Assembly: GCA_027186245.1 (NCBI GenBank)
Contig: CP114498.1
Coordinates: 4,037,501-4,101,500 of the forward strand
Origin: Coriaria nepalensis
Lineage: Eukaryota; Streptophyta; Magnoliopsida; Cucurbitales; Coriariaceae
DNA: 64,000 nucleotides
Direction of reading: 5' to 3'
Shown here piece after piece: positions 60,803 through 64,000 of the stretch. The notes below the pieces were generated by a model, which was not told the DNA's origin, searched no databases, and saw only the letters and a list, made by a program, of their open reading frames with translations. The position numbers and the translations under genes were made by a program. The first letter of the stretch is position 1, and every line of letters starts with the position of its first letter.

Positions 60803-61715
60803 ATGAAACTAATTAACATGTAAAAAGAAATAGTAATTCATAATTTAAAAGAACTATGACTAATTCATGCCTTATCTCATATATAGGATTTCACGTGACA
60901 CATGTAAATAAGGAAATAAATAAAAATAATAAATTAATGGGAAGCAAGTGATTATGCAGCACTCCTCTTAGGAATGTAATTTCACATGCGCTTGACGATT
61001 GAGAAAAATAAAAAGGATTAGTCATTATAGTTATATAACGAATATAGGATATCTATCGTAGCCATTGTTTAGCAAGAAGATAGATAGGTTGATATTCTCA
61101 TCACTTTTTTTCAATTATGCCAAGAGAGAACTTACAAGAAAACTTATGCTGATCTTTTATTTCTTGCATCACATTTTTTATTAATCTCAATATTTTCCTT
61201 AAAATCTAAAGACGGTGTGTAGTGATAGTCAATATACATCTTATTAATCTTCGCTCATCTCCAACTTAGGTTTGTTGAAACTTAAGGTGAGGGTTATAGT
61301 TTCAAAATTATAGGTTTATGTATTAAGTTGCAATATGGAAAAAAAAAATGAAACAAAATAGAACAACATTCTATTAAAAGAATCCAATTATGACAAGCTT
61401 TAAATAGTGATAAAATTATGTAATGATATCAAGAAACTCAACTATTGTAGCTGTCTAGGGATATTAAGAATACCTCAAATAGATTTATAATTACTAAGAT
61501 CCAAATTATGGAAGTTAAGTGTGAAGTATGTAAGAAACTGAAGTTAGAACAGAGACATATAGGTAATCTTATACAGTTTTGCCCATGATAATAATGTTCA
61601 TAATAAATTTTGAAATTTTACAGAATCAAATTAGATGTCATAACCTTCAAATTGATATAAGACTCGAAATTTTAAACCTAATGGAGCGAGGAGTTATGTA
61701 CTTTTAGAAGTTAAC

Positions 61716-61862
61716 ATGAATGGCTCGACGTACTTGATGCCTCGACGTGTCCAATTTGCGAAGGGCTCGACTTACTTGATGCCTCTAATGTGCAAATGTA
61801 CTCAATGTCTCACTGTTTCGATGTACTCAACGCCTCGATGTACTCGACGCTTCGACGTCTGC
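61716..61862. repeat. degenerate CTCGACGTACTTGATGCCT-type minisatellite
   Basis: Related words of about 19-25 bp recur: CTCGACGTACTTGATGCCTC, CTCGACTTACTTGATGCCTC, TTCGATGTACTCAACGCCTC, ATGTACTCGACGCTTCGACG. CpG density is higher than in the surrounding DNA. The array is non-coding. Confidence 0.65.
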
Positions 61863-63402
61863 TATTTCAGCAATAAAATGATTTAGATGAGTTAAAGGTT
61901 ATTGAATAGTAGAAAATAATAAATACTCATAAAAATCATATACTTCAAGTAGTATAATTGAATTAGTTTTAATTGGGATATAATAAATGCATGGTAAATA
62001 GTTAAAGATATTCGTAAATTCATTTGATACCAAATTAAAGCTTGAGGAGTTAATGTTGAAATGAAACCGGTTAGGTTTTGTTTCCTTTCAGATAGTCTCA
62101 AGACAAATGAATTTTGAAGGGCCAAATATACGAATTTTGAGCTGAAAATGTATGGACCTCACATAATAGATATATATAAGTGTAAATAGAATTTCAGATC
62201 AATAAGAGTTATGGTTTATGAGATACAAAGATTCAAGCCTCTACTATATACTAAGAAAGGGTTGGCCTAAACATTATGTTTTCAAGGGTTAACTATAATG
62301 GCTTGAATCATAAGGTAAAAATGATAATCTAGAAAGAAACATTTTGACAAAAATTACTCATTTAATCAAGCAAGTTATAATAAAAGAAGATTTGAAATTA
62401 GATTCTTAAAAATAAATGAAAAATATATAGTGAAAGAAGTTAACTAAATAGAGCAGTTTATGGAAATTTATTTTCTTATTAAGCGAGGTTAAATTCTTGA
62501 TTAGATAGGCAAACAATTGACTCAGTGTTCATGAAGTACACAATTGTTCAGGGAAATCATAGAATCCAAATAAGTACAAACCTCACCTACAACATGGAAA
62601 CTGTTTTTGAAACCCTATGAATTATTTCTAATGATTGAGTGATTGAATGATTGAATGATTGTGCACGTTATTAATTGATTTGTCATCATAAAATGATTGA
62701 CTGTTAGGAGTGCTATGATCATTATAGTTGTTGCTTATAAAAAATTCTTGAGCAACATATGCATTCATGAGCATTATGCAAAGTTTACCTCATATTTCAT
62801 GTTAAGAATTTAACAGGTATATAAAGATAGAAATAAATGAGATATAATAATTTAGTTTCGTACTAACTTTCAAAGGAAAGGTCGAAATCCAATGAAGATG
62901 AAATCATAATAAGTTATGTTAATACATATCGAGGCATGTAAGGACTATGGTTAAGCTTGGATCAAGTCATTTCCCGTCTTTATATTAATCGAGCGTTTAA
63001 CTGATATGTAATTATGGCTCAATAAAAAAAATATAAAATATAAAAAAAAATTAAATAAAAATATATAATAATCCTTATAAAAAATATAAATTTTAAAATT
63101 AATATATATTATATATTTCATTCATCATATATATTTATAATTTTTACGAATTTTGTTTATATTCTGCGAGCGAAAGCTCATTTCTTATCCGATTTTGATT
63201 GATGTACCTGGGCATAGTGGGTTGCCTTAACAGATATTTTTCCATGTTCTCGATTCCAAACGTCAACACTTTTTATTCAATTAAAATCAATTCCGGTTTT
63301 GATTGGACCAGTTAAAGTCAGGACTGAGCACACCAGAGAAGGGAGGAAAAAAAAAAAAAATTTAACGAGAATCTGAAAAGAGAAGGCAGGCCAACTTACC
63401 AA
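61863..63402. other. AT-rich intergenic DNA and likely promoter of the right-edge gene
   Basis: No exon seen. There are ATTGA-type short repeats at about 62630-62665 and a very AT-rich run at 63020-63140. The last 200 bp include a poly-A tract at 63346-63360 and probably hold the promoter of the gene starting at 63403. Confidence 0.45.
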
Positions 63403-63694
63403 ATGATGCGCATTCCCAAAGTCTATCATCGTTTCTCTCTCATCTCTCTCTCTCCTCCTGCATATTCAACTCCTTCCTTTCTCTCTCTTCCTCTTCCTCC
63501 TCGTTGTCTCAGAATCTATCACTCGCAGAAGACTGTACGATCAGTCAGGACCTCCTCCGCCATGGCCACCGGTAGGTTGCGCAACCTTGTCCCTGTCAAC
63601 GCAACAGCAATGGTTGCTGAGAATAGTGCTGGCGGAGGCTCTAATGGTTCGGTTTCTACTTCTGCAACTTCCACTGCAGCTGAAGATGACGGTA
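63403..63694 (+). CDS. first exon of an unidentified gene with plastid/mitochondrial targeting-like N-terminus
   Basis: ATG at 63403 (an adjacent second Met codon follows) opens a Ser/Pro/Arg/Leu-rich sequence with few acidic residues (YHRFSLISLSPPAYSTPSFL ... YHSQKTVRSVRTSS), typical of an organelle transit peptide. An in-frame MATGRLRNLVPVNATAMVAE follows, a possible second start giving an untargeted form, then a Ser/Gly/Thr-rich stretch and AEDDG. A GT with a plausible donor (GACGGTACTG) lies at about 63693-63696. Otherwise the frame stops at 63711. The rest of the gene is beyond the window or not recognised. I do not recognise the family. Confidence 0.55.
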
Positions 63695-64000
63695 CTGATT
63701 TAACGAATTGAGATTTTAAACGAAAATGGATTTCTTCTGTTTCTTTCGTTTTCTGTTTGAAATGTTTCTGTAGCTTTGGTCGTCGTGATCATATTTTCTT
63801 CTCAAGCATTTTTGGTGTAATTGCGTAGAGTATCGGTGGAAGTTAGATTAAAATGTTGCTATGTTTTTTTGGCCTTGGAGTGGAATTCAATGCGTTCACT
63901 ACGTGCCTAAACTCTAGTAACAGTTCAAAGGTACTTGAAGTGTATATCCAAGTCAAGGAGTACGATCGGAGTCGAAATCTCAGAAGGAGCTGATATTTAA
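63695..64000 (+). other. intron or flank of the right-edge gene
   Basis: T-rich sequence without a convincing exon. It fits a first intron running off the window. Confidence 0.4.

Noticed and set aside
1..64000. tRNA genes, rRNA, CRISPR, or bacterial-type operons
   Set aside because: No cloverleaf with A/B boxes, no rRNA-like sequence and no spaced repeat array was seen. The window is plant nuclear DNA.

Overview
The window is nuclear DNA from a flowering plant, most likely a eudicot. Genes have many introns, non-coding DNA is very AT-rich, and the recognisable proteins have clear plant orthologues (MSH6 with an N-terminal Tudor domain, the UNHINGED-type VPS51, a group-S1 bZIP with a sucrose-control uORF, a BRWD/PHIP-type WD40-bromodomain gene). 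Nearly all remaining DNA is transposon-derived. I cannot name the species.

Layout. 1-11.8 kb: mostly non-coding, with a possible exon tail at the left edge, a Mutator-type element (5.6-6.4 kb), a hAT transposase relic (about 6.8-7.1 kb), and a nest at 7.3-10.3 kb (hAT-like repeat, truncated large LTR, and a Mutator-type coding relic split by a second hAT-like copy). 11.8-18.8 kb: intact MSH6, minus strand, 21 exons, 1304 codons. It shares a divergent promoter, with E2F-type sites, with a small single-ORF gene at 19.5-19.7 kb. 20.4-39.1 kb: a dead BRWD/PHIP-like gene, minus strand. Its N-terminal exons (37.6-39.1 kb) and C-terminal exons (20.4-29.2 kb) survive, but the WD40-repeat exons between them are absent and about 7.5 kb of decayed Copia elements (29.4-37.0 kb) stands in their place. 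A further complete but decayed Copia element (23.96-28.88 kb) sits in a downstream intron, and a Mutator-type MITE sits inside one Copia remnant. The relic has three in-frame stops and one lost splice acceptor.

40.5-48.7 kb: a truncated minus-strand Copia 5' end and a decayed Helitron (Rep/helicase relics) split by a roughly 2 kb LTR. 48.7-55.8 kb: intact VPS51, minus strand, 20 exons, 790 codons. 55.86-58.04 kb: four tandem copies of a 0.52-0.57 kb repeat filling the space to the next gene. 58.2-59.3 kb: a bZIP53-like transcription factor whose leader carries the sucrose-control peptide uORF overlapped by two short uORFs. 59.3-63.4 kb: AT-rich intergenic DNA with an inverted-repeat element and a degenerate CG-containing repeat. 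63.4 kb to the end: first exon of an unidentified gene with an organelle-targeting-like N-terminus.

The live genes are unrelated housekeeping or regulatory functions: mismatch repair in the nucleus, endosome-to-Golgi tethering, and sugar/amino-acid-responsive transcription. Exon models were built by eye from GT/GC-AG boundaries and reading-phase continuity. MSH6 and VPS51 both close to a whole number of codons, which supports them. No tRNA, rRNA or CRISPR signal was seen.
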